DNA of 64,000 bases, from assembly GCA_029255685.2 (NCBI GenBank), contig CM055313.2, positions 23,847,079-23,911,078 of the forward strand, written 5' to 3'. The notes beneath the pieces are model-generated. The model ran no database searches. It was not told the origin of the DNA and saw only the letters and a program-made list of their open reading frames with translations. Shown here piece by piece: positions 24,668 to 37,105 of this stretch (position 1 is the first letter of the stretch; each line of letters begins with the position of its first letter). The translations under genes and the position numbers were made by a program. This stretch comes from Silene conica (lineage: Eukaryota; Streptophyta; Magnoliopsida; Caryophyllales; Caryophyllaceae).

Positions 24668-24810
24668 AACTTCGACAACAACAACATCAGAGCCTTAGTC
24701 CCAAAATGTTTTGGGGTCGGCTGACATGAATCATCCTTTGGAACCGTCATGACTCATGAGTGAATTCTCATCTCAACAAGGGAAAAAAAAACAATAAAAA
24801 CGGAAGTGGA
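24668..24810 (+). repeat. SINE-like dispersed repeat
   Basis: Contains ACAACATCAGAGCCTTAGTC and TTTTGGGGTCGGCTGACATG, a phrase widespread in plant genomes, and ends in an A-rich stretch. The same phrase, shorter, occurs in PAG1 intron 4 near 57700. The class (SINE or other) is not certain. Confidence 0.4.
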
Positions 24811-25135
24811 ATGAACTTCAATTTTCTAAATTTTTTATATGGTTCAAAATGTTATTTATGATGATATGATTCTAACTGTATGGAGAATATTTAAAATTAT
24901 CATGCTAAGTTGGCAACAAATATTCCAACCCCATTATTTTTAAGTCGAAAAATAAAAAAAAATCGTAGAATAAAATAACAGAGATATTAATTGATTACAT
25001 TGTCACAACTACATTTCATATACAATTGCAATAATACTGTAAGCTATTAATTGACAAGTAGAAAACAATCAAATTGTTTAATTTAAAAGAAAAATTAATT
25101 AGAAAATAGTCAAAGAACATTTTTATCAGTTTGTA

Positions 25136-25215
25136 ATTTTTTCACATTAAAGAGCTACATACTTACAAATTCATACAAAGTATTTTATTTATACTTTCTC
25201 GATTTTTTTTGGATC
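25136..25215. repeat. Second copy of the sequence around the 21178 MITE, without the MITE
   Basis: Matches 21129-21177 joined directly to 21271-21302, with a single TA where the MITE would be. It documents a segmental duplication about 4 kb apart. Confidence 0.85.
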
Positions 25216-25247
25216 TGGTAATGTAACATGTCAATAACTTATATTAA

Positions 25248-25667
25248 GAATTTGTTTGGTAAACAACATATTGGCCAAATTTCAGCATATTTGAAAGATT
25301 TAGCATGTTTGACTTACCAATATGTTATTTAGGGTGTTTGGTTAATGACATATCGAAATAGTATATTGGGGTCCAATATGCTATTTTACCCTATGCTGCT
25401 CCTACCAGCATTTTCGATTAGCATATTAGAAAGAAAAAAATTGTCTTATTTACCCTCTTAATAAAATACTAACATTCCTTTTATATTTTTAATAAATAAT
25501 TTCTTCATGTCCTTATATGTCATTTTAAAAGATTTAAGCAATCTGCTAATCTAAACTGCTAATTACCAAACACCTCTAAAATAATTCTGATAGTCAAATC
25601 CGCTAAATCATTCTGCTAGTCAAATCTGTTTCTGCCAATATTAATCCGTTGTTTACCAAACAGGGCC
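25248..25667. mobile_element. Harbinger-type MITE (420 bp)
   Basis: Inverted ends share TGTTTGGTAAACAAC (25253-25267 and its complement near 25648). TAA lies on both sides. The inner part repeats CATATT/GCTAAT words. Non-coding. Confidence 0.65.
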
Positions 25668-25825
25668 TAAAGATTTTTGTTACCTTTCGATGTTTCAAAT
25701 ATGCCATTGCAGAAAGAAAAAAAAATCGGCAAAAATAAAAGAGTCATTCAAATCAAGAAAAAATCTTTAAAGAAGATCCATAGTTATTATTTTCAATCTC
25801 GTGCATTGTTATTTATATGTGAGTA

Positions 25826-26113
25826 GGTCCTCCCCTGTAATATTAATGTAAATACAAATAAATAACTGATTATATTCTAATTCATTCAAAACATAATAAA
25901 AATAAAAAGAGAATAATTAACTTAGTCTCTGCGTATACTTTACCTAGAAATTTTTTGACTAAAGTTGAAAATTCAACCTCCTGCAATATTAATATAAACA
26001 CACAAAAAAAACTAATAAGATTCTAATTGATTCAAAACATAATACAAATAAGAAGCGAATAATTAATTTTGTTCTCTAGGTATACCTCACCTACCAATTT
26101 TTGACTAAAGATG
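25826..26113. repeat. Tandem repeat of about 145 bp, third unit split by the solo LTR
   Basis: Units carry CTCC(C)CTG(T/C)AATATTAATRTAAA and GATTCTAATTGATTCAAAAC phrases at about 25830 and 25978. The third resumes after the solo LTR at 29446. Removing the LTR restores a 143-bp spacing. Confidence 0.75.
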
Positions 26114-26278
26114 TGTAACACCCCCATTTACCTAGGAGTCTGAACTAGGACCTCCATGGTAAATAAGACTGTTACCATCCTGGATAGACCAGGGTAGCAG
26201 ATAATCATAGGGAAAGATAAACAGTACTTTAAGTTATTAAACAACAGATGGAAAAATTAATACATGTGTAGTCTAAAC

Positions 26279-27092
26279 TAGGGGTGAGAATCGGTCCAAG
26301 ACCGGACCGAACCGGACCAAACCGGACCGGACCAAAGACCAAACTTAAAAATTTTGTGGACCAAAGACCGGACCTAAAACTTTCGGTCTTGGACCGGACC
26401 AAACCCGAAATATTTGGTCCGGTCCGGTCTTGGACCGAAATGGACCTAAATTATTTTTTTTCATTATTTCGTATATGATAATTACATTTTAATTTTGCTA
26501 AATAATACTCCCTCCTATTCTCAATAATTGTCACATTTGAGGGAGGGCACAAGATTTAAGGACTAAGGGTAAGGTTGTCCTTTTATGGTCAAAAATATGT
26601 CCCAAAATGGAATATGTGACAATTAGGGGTTGGGTTAGGGGTGATTTTAGTGTAAAATAAGTAAAGTACTAAGGGTAAGGTTGTCTTTTTATGATCAAAA
26701 ATATGTCCCAGAATGGAATATGTGACAATTAGGTGAATAGACGAAAATGGCAAATGTGACATTTATTCGGAATAGGAGGGAGTATGCATTTGAATAGTTA
26801 GACGATACTTTTTATGAAAATCATTGATAATACTAATTTCTAATGTGTTTTGAAGATAAAATGTTAGTTTAATTTAAAATATTTTAATGATTAGTCTTAA
26901 AAAAACAAGAACTTTGGTCCATTCGGTCCGGACCAAAATTAACCGGTCTTGGACCGGACCGGACCGAAGACCAAAACTTGGAAAAATGAGGACCGAGGAC
27001 CGGACCAAAATAATTCGGTCCGGGTTTGGTCCAGACCAAATGGTCCGGTCCGGTCCATTTTTCCGGTCCGGACCTAAATTTGCTCACCCCTA
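26279..27092. mobile_element. hAT-type element nested in the solo LTR (814 bp)
   Basis: TIR TAGGGGTGAG at both ends and an exact 8-bp duplication GTCTAAAC (26271-26278, 27093-27100). Both arms are packed with ACCGGACC/GGTCCGG words and can fold back on each other. The centre holds a Stowaway-type MITE. Confidence 0.88.
26508..26782. mobile_element. Stowaway-type MITE nested in the hAT element (275 bp)
   Basis: Ends CTCCCTCCTATTCTCAATAA / TTATTCGGAATAGGAGGGAG, with TA on both sides. An inner block of about 100 bp (ACTAAGGGTAAGGTTGTC... to ...GTGACAATTAGG) is present twice. Confidence 0.85.
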
Positions 27093-29707
27093 GTCTAAAC
27101 CAAACTCCAAACAACTGAAAAAGTAACATAAGAACTATTACAAGTGAAACTAGGTGATCTATAGCTAAGTAAGTCCGATCCAAGTCTCTCACTCCATGCC
27201 CAGATCCTAGTCCATCTGTCTTTGCCCTGGAAAATCTACACTCCATTCCGGAGCATCGTAGGTGAACACAAATACACTGTCAACCTCGCGGTTGAGTAGG
27301 ATAACACAATAAACAAAATGCAACATAGATGATATGCAATGCTATGATATGCTCGAGCTCAATCTCAATCTCATTCTCAATTTTCATTCTCAAACCCGTA
27401 ACTCCCACCCTTACCGAACCTCCCGGCAGAGTATCATCGGCCGTCGCCGAACACCAGCATAACAGCTGGGGTCACCAGGTCTAGCCCTACAGAGCTAGCC
27501 CGGGCCCAATAATATCTCATCATCATCTCAATCTGTAACCAATGCTCATGCCATGCTTATGAATGCAATAATAAAGAACCAACACTGAATATCAATCTCA
27601 TAATAATCATACTTGCACTCATAGCATCCAATTCACATCCATACATAACACATTACAAAAATAGTTCCAGTGTGTCCTACCTGGAGTAGCAAAATTTGAA
27701 GTAAGCAACACCGTCTAGTACTGTTCCTCCTCGAACTCCGTTCCTATAATTATTACTTATATCAAATTTCTACTCATTCAATCACATTACCAAGATTACT
27801 TGACCATGTTCATAGTTATATACTCATAACACATTACCACTACATATTTGTAAACATGCTCACATACATATCAATTATTATTAACCACACAACCTTTCTA
27901 ATTATAGGCTTACTATTTATTTACTTACTAAATATAGAGTATAACAACAACCACTATTACTAACTCAATAACCACAACAATACGACTAATTAAAGGTCAT
28001 CACAAAATTGCTAATAACATGGTTAATAACAATATTAACATAATCAACATACAACATATAACCATAAACTCATAACAATAATAAATCATACTACTAACCC
28101 TAATAATATTAATGTTAGACAAAACTTACTAATAATACATACAATATTATTATCACTATCACCATACAATTATAACCATAATAATAATAAATATTACCAA
28201 ATAACTCAACTATTAAAATTTACATCCTATGGTAATAATAATAAGTAATAATAATTTTAATAGCAAGTAACAATGTCAATAATAAGAAACAACCATAAGA
28301 ATAGAAACCAATAAGAATTAGTCAACCCTTGTGATAATATTATTAGTAAAATAACGCATCCTCATTACGTATTTCGAAAACAGCACGCACGCATAAACTC
28401 AAACAGGAACGCATCACCAATTCACCACCAAGAACCCCTGTCAACGACCACCTGTAGCACCGGCAGCAACCCATGATCTCCTCGCCGGCACCACCGGGCT
28501 CGCCTCTGAGCCGCGGTGGTTCCAGGGAAAGGGTCAGTGGTCGCCGACTACCAGCACCACCACCAAACCCTTGCTACAAACCCCGTAATACCACAACAGA
28601 CCCCTGGTTTTACAATGTACGACACCATACGAAACCCACTACCATTACAGACACGACCACCCTAAGCCACCGTGACAACCACCACACAACTCCCTTGACT
28701 GCAACCAATCAATTAAACCAATTACCCATAACCGGCATGATCTATATCTCATTCGAAATCAACTGCAAACATTCAAGTTCAAACAATAATCTGAAACTAA
28801 CTAAAACGCTAACTCTGACAGGGTGATTTAACCACCACGTACGGCGGTCATAGAGACCAACGGTGACACAACTCTGATCCAAATATGACTACTGAACCTC
28901 ATAGATTAAAACTAAACTAAGATCAGATCATATAAGCATGATTATATACACAAAATCGCGAATTGAAACTGGACAGGAAAACTGGAAAAACAGAGAGATA
29001 TCGCGTGTACCCTATTTCATACGCCAAACGAGCCACCAACGACCACCCCAAACTACCGTGCGATCCCTCCTCCTTGTACTCTGATGTGTCGGCTGTGAGA
29101 TTATGTGAGAGTGATAGGCGTTGTAGGTTTAGGGTTAGGTTTTTGAAGTAGGTTTATATAAGGTGGCTGAGATAGAATTTGTTGAGGTTTATGGTGTTTG
29201 AGCATGTAAGTGTTAATATCGAGTTGGGCTATTCAACCTTGGGCACGCATCTCGAGGCCCACAAAACATTAACAAACATCGATAACTAATTACCCGCTCC
29301 CGACACTTACTTATAACATATAAAATATAAAACACTAACTCGATTAATCAAACAAACGATCAATTACTAGCAAAACGTCAAAGTAATAAATAAATAATAA
29401 AATAAAAACATAATAAAAACACGGAGTATTACAAGATGAAAATTCATTCCCCTGCCATATTCAAACAAACACAAAAAATAATAACTAATAAGATTCTAAT
29501 TAATTTAAAACATAATAAAAAAAAAACGAAATAACTAATTTAGTTTGAGCCATCGCCGATCAAATTAACAGTCTTGCAAGCTTGATAATGAAATTAACAA
29601 TCAGGTTCATATACATGTAAATAATGCAAATGTACAAAGAGTTTCACATCAAACTAAAAATGTGATTATAGTTAGCACGATGATACACAATATAATGATG
29701 ATGAAAC

Positions 29708-30794
29708 TGTGGGGAATAAAACATGTATTCGCCCTAAACATAAAAGATTATAACGAAATTTACAATTGCGATTATGGTCATAAGATAATAAAACAACATG
29801 AAAAGAATTACAACCTTGGGTCCTTGAGCGAATAGGCCTAAAAACAGGAATTAAAGTAAATTCCCTCCTATAACTTGCACCCAAGACTTTGTTTGAGACG
29901 ATACCACGTGTGCTAGAAAGGCTCTCCAATTGCCTGGCAATATGGGGAGAGTTTTGTGAGGTTTTGATGTGAGATCTGAGTTTTGGGAGAAGAATGCTCT
30001 CAAAACCCTAATTTCTTGAGATGTGTTTTAATCAGTAAAACATTCAAAGAACCAGTCCCCTGACAAAAGGAGAGGTCCTCTCCTTTTGTATTACTTCGGT
30101 CGGCCGATCCATTAGGGTAAGAGTGGGCTTTCCACTCTTACCTTATTCTAATGCGTGATTCGACCCGTTTTGCTAAAATATAATTCGCGGGATATTTAAT
30201 TATAAATCGCATACACGTTATCAGATATTAATGTAGTCGACACATTAATAATGGTCTGACAAAAATACGATATTGTATAATTATGTTAATTAATACAACT
30301 GTTTATATTAATATGTGAATTCAATATTTAATTAAATATAAGCGTTTATATTTAATTTTACGAATTAATCATGTAATCCGTATTAGCTAAAATTATTTAA
30401 TCCGTATTAAATAATAATCTCAACATCTCATTGACTAATTTAATAGTCAATACCTCTGACTAACTGTTTAGTCGTATTCGGCATAAATGTGATTGTATTT
30501 TCATACCTTCACATCTCTCAAACGTGTCCTATAGGTGTGACGTATAGGGACCAGTTGATCACCGCCATCTGTATGACAATAACGTCAAACTTATCTAGCA
30601 AGCCAACCGTTATTGATAAACGTGGATCAACTGGTAATAATACAGAAGTATGCCCTTGTGATCCTTAAAGAGATTTAATAAGTCATTGTACTTAATTGTC
30701 AAGGACACCAGCCCCAACAATCTCCCACTTGTCCGTACAAGGGTATGTGCAATGACGTTATCACACTACATGTGGAGGACACAAGGCTCCAACA
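29708..30794 (-). repeat. 3' LTR of the Copia element (1,087 bp)
   Basis: Minus strand begins TGTTGGAGCC after the purine tract AAGTGGGAG and ends CCCCACA. It matches the LTR at 54066-55149 along its full length. A second junction-like copy (AAGTGGGAG then TGTTGGGGC) lies 74 bp inside. Confidence 0.9.
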
Positions 30795-31581
30795 AACTCC
30801 CACTTGTCCGTACAAGTGTAGGTGCGATAACCGATTCTCATATCCTTTTAAAATTTCTCCCACTCAATGTAAGACAATTTGCAAATCCGCATTCGCAAAG
30901 GTCGTATCTCACAAGCGATCTGTATCAAGAGTGGTTTCCCCAACTAGAGAGTAACTTAACTGATAAAACGAATCTGTATTCGAGCATGGCCATGCATTTC
31001 AGTTACTACTCCTCGAGTGGCCCTGAGAAATGATAAAATCCTGATAAGGGTTTGGATATTTCCTTCAACTCGAATCCTGCCGATATCGCGCAGCATGAAA
31101 TAACCCAGAAAAAATCCTCTTGGCCCCTGTTATGGTGACCGTGGGAAAGAAACCAAAGTTACCCAAAATCTGCCTTAATCTCAAGAGACAGTTGAAAGTC
31201 AAAAGACTCGACTCTAAGGAACACTATGGAGGTCCTATCCACGACCCGGCACCCAATGTTATAAAACATTTAGGACTCCATAACGTTGTCACGGGGTGTC
31301 CTACGAGATATCCGTATAACTCGCCTTTGTGATTGGTCAGTCAGCCGCGTGTCTTATGGCTCGTTGAACCCACCATCAACCAACGTCACAAAATGATTAC
31401 CTGAGTTATCAGCTTAAGTGGGTAATCAAGGACTAAAACGATGTAATGTTAATCAGTTCACTTTGTGGTGTTCAAAATTGGCGTACAATTCCACATGAAA
31501 AACAAAACATTAAATATCATAACAATGAGGTTGAACAGAGTACACGAGAAATGAATTATAACATAAATCCATAAAAGAGTA
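30795..31581 (-). other. 3' non-coding region of the Copia element
   Basis: Lies between the RNase H end and the 3' LTR. It includes the polypurine tract next to 30795 and two further AAGTGGGAG-like copies. No coding trace. Confidence 0.6.
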
Positions 31582-32952
31582 CTACAACTTAGGAACACAT
31601 CTGATTCCCATAGAATTAATATGCTCTTCATGCTTATCACGTGGTAATGCTTTTGTGAGAGGATCAACTATGTTGTCATCCGTAGCGATCTTATCAATAA
31701 ATATCTCCTTTTGCTCCACGTAATCTCTGATTAGATGAGCTTTCCGTTGTACATGTCTAGCTTTGTTGCTAGACTTATGCTCCTTAGCTTGGAAGATGAC
31801 ACCTTTATTGTCACAATAAACGGTGATTGGGTCATTCGAACTAGGCACTACTGATAGTCCTTGTAAGAATTGACGTATCCATATTGCTTCCTTAGCTGCT
31901 TACGAAGCGGCATAGTACTCGGACTCAGTTGTAGAATCTGCTGTAACACTTTGTTTAGAACTTTTCCAGCTGACAGCAGCGCCATTAAGAGTAAAAACGA
32001 ATCCAGACTGAGATTTCGAGTCGTCTCGATCCGTTTGGAAGCTGGCATCTGCGTAACCCGTGGCGCAGAGCGTCGAGTCTCCTCCGTAAGTCAATCCCCA
32101 ATATTTAGTCCTACGTAGATACTTAAGAATGTTTTTCACGGTCATCCAGTGTTGTTCACCTGGATGAGCTTGGAATCGGCTTGTCATACTCAATGCATAT
32201 GCAACGTCTGGACGTGTGCATATCATGTCATACATGATCGATCCTATAGCCGAAGCATAAGGAATCCGACTCATGCGCTCTTTCTCTTCCAATGTCTTAG
32301 CTTCTTGAGTCTTGCTCAAGTGAAGCCCAGTAGTCATAGGAAGGAACCCTTTCTTGGAGTTCGCCATGCTGAATCTCTCTAGAATTTTATCTATGTAAGA
32401 CTCCTGACTGACAGACAACATCCGTCGTGATCTATCCCTGTAGATACGGATGCCCAAAATTCTTTGTGCCTCTCCCAGATCTTTCATCTGGAAATGGTTT
32501 TTCAACCATGCTTTAACCGAAGAAAGGAGAGGTATGTCATTCCCAATCAAGAGTATGTCATCGACATACAGTACTAGGAAGACAATCTTGCTCCCACTCG
32601 ACTTGATATAGAGACATGGTTCCTCGACTGATCGAATAAACCCATTCTCTTTTATCACTTGGTCGAAGCGATGATTCCAACTCCGTGATGCTTGCTTAAG
32701 TCCATAGATGGAACGCTTAAGGTTGAAAACCTTCTTAGGATGTTCTGGATCAATAAAACCCTCGGGTTGTACCATGTACAACTCTTCCTCCAAATAACCG
32801 TTTAAGAAGGCGGTTTTAACGTCCATTTGCCAGATTTCATAATCATGAAATGCGGCGATCGCTAAGATAATCCGAATGGAACGTAGCATGACTACGGGTG
32901 CAAAGATCTCATCGTAGTGCAAGCCTGGCACTTGGGTGAAACCTTTAGCAAC
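31582..32952 (-). other. Reverse transcriptase and RNase H region of the Copia element
   Basis: Minus-strand reading shows Copia RT landmarks in order: MDVKTAFLNG, the YVDD box within LVLYVDDILLIGND, and the MKDLGEAQRILGI block. RNase H follows, with ATGYADASFQTD, then SKQSVTADSTTESEYYAAS, CDNKGVIF and the final NIVDPLTKALPRDKHEEH. RT copies element RNA and RNase H removes it. A fossil reading frame, not a host gene. Confidence 0.9.
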
Positions 32953-34264
32953 TGTGGGGCATAGACTCATGCAACTTATATTGATAAGCCCACAGTTTGG
33001 CAACTTATTGTTGTGATTTAAGTCTATATTAAATTGGATTTAAACTCGTAGACTCATGCATTTATATAATTGATCTCCCTCAAGAATTATATAAACGATC
33101 CCAAGACTCAATTTCCGTATATTGATAAGCCCACAGTTTGGCTAATTCCAATCGTTGGAACTCTTGGTCGATAGATTTCCGTATATCCTATCTATTAGTC
33201 CATCTCAGTCACTGGAATATTATCGAGTGACCATGATGTTGAGATAAAATAAATCATCTGTTCCCACTTACCCGACGTAGAAGGGGTCATATTATGCCTA
33301 CCGACGAAGAAGGGATTCATGGGAGGCTGATTTATAAAGACTAATCTCAATTTTTGGTTATACGAGGAAGACCCCATCAACTCTTATTTATCCATATTTA
33401 AGTGAACTAAAAACTAGCATTTGCGTGAATGAATTAAATAAAGTGATGGCTTTTAAATTTACATGTGACATCTGTATTGTCACAGAAAACTAACGCGTGA
33501 CCTCTACATGAGTCAGTTTTCAGGCATGATATAGGTGGTTTGGTTTTTAGGCGGAATATGATGCAAGCTATTATCGATGAAAGCGTAAAGATAAATGCAA
33601 TAAACGTAAATAAAAGTCCTAGTGTGGCCTATCCTACCAAAATAAACATAAAACAACTTGGAATCCACTGTTGGACCCTAGAAGCTTGTCTTGATGTTCC
33701 ATCTTGGTCCTTGTAGCGGGAGTGAGCATCCGGTCTCCGTCTTGTCTTTGGTCTTCACAAAATTACTAATTTAAATTACAAAAGTAATCCTAGATACATT
33801 CTAATTTAAATACAAAAGTAATTACATGGCAAAAACCCAAAACGGAGATTCAAGATCTCAAAATTACAAGCAAGATCGTGTCCCATCATTACGGTAACAC
33901 AATCTTCTAAGGCCACACTAAGTTACAACCGTTTGCAAAAATTAAATACGTTATTGAAAGCATTCAAGGCATTCACAAGACGATAAATAAAAATGCATCA
34001 ACTAAATAAAATTTATACATGACATAATACTGTTATTATGATTAATAAATTTATACCAAACCACCTTTTAAGATTAAAATTAAGTGATTATACCGTTTTA
34101 ATCACCAATTTTAATAAACATATAATCCATTGTTTTAAACTGATTTAAAAACAATATGTATCAAACGAGGGTGAACCGTTTCACTAAATAATATACTATT
34201 TCCGTATACAGTATATTATTTTAAGCCATGTGAAAATAAGAAACAAGTTATTTTCGAAAATAAA

Positions 34265-34605
34265 CACCCCGAAACGAGAGCACTCGATCGAGTAACAGGG
34301 GCACTCGATCGAGTGTCAGGGTCACTCGATCGAGTGCAGCAGGGCTCGATCGAGTGGGTCGTAAAAACTGCAAATCGCTGCACTTTTAAATTAAAACGGG
34401 TTTATAACATGGATTTAAAACGTGTAAATCATAAATAAACAACAACAAAAGATTCACATATTGCTAAAAATATCGATTAATTAACAATATGCAAATTATA
34501 ATCGAAAAACAAGATCGATTTCTCACAAAAATCACACGCACGGGCCTGGTACGAGGGCACTCGATCGAGTGCAACTGGTACTCGATCGAGTGCCTAAGCA
34601 CAGTG
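34265..34605. repeat. CACTCGATCGAGTG palindromes in the nested element's leader
   Basis: Four copies spaced about 20-25 bp apart at 34278-34357, then a pair at 34558-34594. The core CTCGATCGAG is a perfect palindrome. The homologous places in the host element's leader carry GGTCGACCGACC instead. Confidence 0.85.
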
Positions 34606-34681
34606 TACGGTTTTCAAAATTTTTAAAACTTATGAAAGACACGATTGTAAAATTTTCATGGCCTAAGGCTCTGATACCACT

Positions 34682-35679
34682 TGCGGGGAATAGAACGCGT
34701 ATTCACCCTAAATTTGCAGGATTATAATGAAATATGCAATTGTGAATATCGTCATAAGATTAAAAACATGAGAAAAGAAGTACAACCTTTAGTCCTCGCG
34801 CAAAAGGCCTAAGAACAGGAATTAATGCAAATTCCCTCCTATAACTTGCACCCAAGACTTAGTTTGAGACGTGGCCGCGTGTGCTAGAAATCCTCTCCAA
34901 CTGCCTTGCAATATTGGGAGAGCTATGGAGTTTTAGATGTGAGATCTGAGGTATTGGGAAAAAGAATGTCTCAAAACCCTAATTTTTACCTTGAGATAAT
35001 TTAACAGTGCATCAAGAGTAGTTGATATAAGGAGAAGGACTCTCCTTATATACTACATATGGCCGGCCGAAATTGGACATAGGGTAGGAGTGGGCTTTCC
35101 ACTCTTACCTTATTCCAATGCGTGATTCGACCCAATTAGCTTTAAGTTGTTCGCGGGTTTTAATTATAAATCGTAACATGTTATCAGATATTAATACAGT
35201 CGATATATTAATAATGGTCTGACAAAATACGATATTGTATAATTACCCAAATTAATATAACTGTTTATATTAATACGCGAATACAATATTTAATTAAATA
35301 TAACCGTTTATATTTAATTTACGAATTAATCATGTAATCCGTATTAGCTAAAATTATTTAATCCGTATTAAATAATAATCTCAACATCTTATTGACTAAT
35401 TTAATAGTCAATACCTCTGACTAACCGTTTAGTCATATCCGGCAAACTGTGACTGTATTTTCATACCTTCACATCTCTCAAACGTGTCCTATAGGTGTGA
35501 CGTATAGGGACCAGTTGACCACCGCCATCCGTATGACAATAACGTCAAACTTATCTAGCAAGCCAACCGTTATTGATAAACGTGGATCAACTGGTAATAA
35601 TACAGAAGTATGCCCTTGTGATCCTTAAAGAGATTTAATAAGTCATTGTACTTAATTGTCAAGGACACCAGCCCCAACA
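34682..35679 (-). repeat. LTR of the nested Copia relative (998 bp)
   Basis: Homologous to 29708-30794 but visibly more different from it than the two host LTRs are from each other. It begins at the inner junction TGTTGGGGC, so it is shorter by the 74-bp terminal block. Confidence 0.8.
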
Positions 35680-35684
35680 GCAAC

Positions 35685-37070
35685 TAGTCTTGCCTTGTGG
35701 ATATCTTGTTGTCCTTCCACGGCATGCTTTATCTTGTAAAGCCATTTGCATTGAAGGGGGCGTACCTTTTCAGGTAGGTCCACAAGATCCCACACGTTGT
35801 TCTCATACATGGAGTCCATCTCGGATTGCATGGCTTCTAGCCATAGCTTTGTGTCAGAACTAGTCATGGCACCTTTATAGGTTGTGGGTTCATTACCCTC
35901 TAGGAGTAAGACGTCATCTATGTCATGTTCCTCGACCATACCAATGTATCTGTCCGGAGGAATAAAGACTCTTCCTGACCTCCTAGGTTCCTCAGGAATA
36001 TCTACCGCAACCGGGGTTGAAAGAACCGCTTCCTCCAATGGTTGCTCGGTACTTGGTTCTTGAATCTCCGATAGATCGAAGGTTCTATTACTCGACTTGT
36101 TCTCGAGAAATTCTTTCTCTAAGAACGTCGCACTAGCCGCAACAAAAACACGTTGTTCGGTTGGCGAGTAGAAGCAATGACCAAAAGTTCCTTTTGGATA
36201 GCCTATAAAGTATGTCTTGACCGATCGCGGACCGAGCTTATCCTCGTGTCTCCACTTGACATAAGCCTAGCAGCCCCAAACTCGAATAAAGGACAAGTTA
36301 GGGACCGTTTCCTTCCATAACTCGTATGGAGTCTTGTCAACAGCTTTAGACGGACTTCGGTTAAGTATTAGAGCGGCTGACAAAAGAGCAAAGCCCCATA
36401 ATGAATCAGGCACAACGGTGTGACTCATCATGGATCGAACCATATCAAGTAGAGTTCGATTTCTCCGTTCGTACACATCATTTAGTTGTGGTGTTCTAGG
36501 TGGAGTCAACTGTAGAACGATGCCACAGTCTTTAAGGTGTTGATCAAACTCGTGAGAAATATATTCGCCACCACGATCATATCGTAGTGCTTTAATCTTT
36601 CTGCCCAGTTGGTTCTGTACCCGATTCCGGTATTCTTTGAACTTGTCAAAGGATTCACTTTTATGTTTCATTAAGTAGACATAGTCATATCTACTCAAAT
36701 CATCCGTGAAAGTGATGAAATACCTATAGCCTTCTCGTGCGTTGATCGACATAGGGCCACATACATCCGTATGTATGAGTCCTAATAGGTCGGCAGCGCG
36801 CATTGCATCACCTTTGAAGGAAATACGAGTCATCTTACCGATGAGACATGATTCACACGTGCCATATGATTTGAAATCAAAGGCCGGGATAGCTCCATTC
36901 TGTATGAGCTGTTTTACGCGTTTCTCATTTATATGTCCCATACGGCAGTGCCATAAGTAAGTTTGATCTTTGTCACCTGCCTTTAATCTCTTGTTATTCA
37001 CATGTAATATTCCGGTGGTTTGATCTAAAACATAAATTCCATTCATGGAAACTGCCTTGCCATAAATCAT
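35685..37070 (-). other. Integrase and RT amino-terminal region of the Copia element
   Basis: Minus-strand reading gives the integrase zinc-binding region (WHCRMGHINEKRV ... CESCLIGK) followed by the catalytic core: HTDVCGPM, then FITFTDDLSRY, then DRGGEYIS. The Copia-style linker with PRRSGRVFIPPDRY and the RT start with WLEAMQSEMDSM and NVWDLVDLP come next. Integrase inserts the cDNA. The short relative at 32953-35679 separates this part from the rest of RT. Confidence 0.9.
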
Positions 37071-37105
37071 ATTGTGTAACGAGAAAATACAGCTATTATT
37101 CTCTA

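Larger units (their letters stand above)
26114..29433 (-). mobile_element. Solo LTR, minus strand (3,320 bp with insertions)
   Basis: Minus strand reads TGTAATACTCCG...GGGGGTGTTACA. Both flanks carry the 5-bp duplication AGATG (26109-26113, 29434-29438), and no internal region is present. It is related in sequence to the LARD LTRs at 37387 and 46160. Shared parts are the end, a TCAACC-GCGA-GGTTGA hairpin, and a block with AAACCCTAACCCTA-like words (near 29130 here). It carries a hAT-type element (26279-27092). Small open stretches in it, such as 28473-28826, are chance frames. Confidence 0.85.
32953..35679 (-). mobile_element. Short non-coding Copia relative inserted in the RT region
   Basis: Minus strand, 2,727 bp, flanked by the duplication GCAAC (32948-32952, 35680-35684). 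It consists of an LTR (35679-34682), an iMet PBS (34668-34679) and a leader homologous to the host element's leader at 52300-54052. It carries no coding region. Its ends are LTR termini (TGTTGGGGC and CCCCACA on the minus strand). Confidence 0.82.

Noticed and set aside
28473-28826. 117-codon open stretch, Pro/Thr-rich
   Set aside because: Lies in the minus-strand solo LTR, with no homologous frame kept in related LTRs; composition explains it.
30686-31332. Open stretches near the Copia 3' LTR on the plus strand
   Set aside because: Antisense to the element's 3' non-coding region; no motif.
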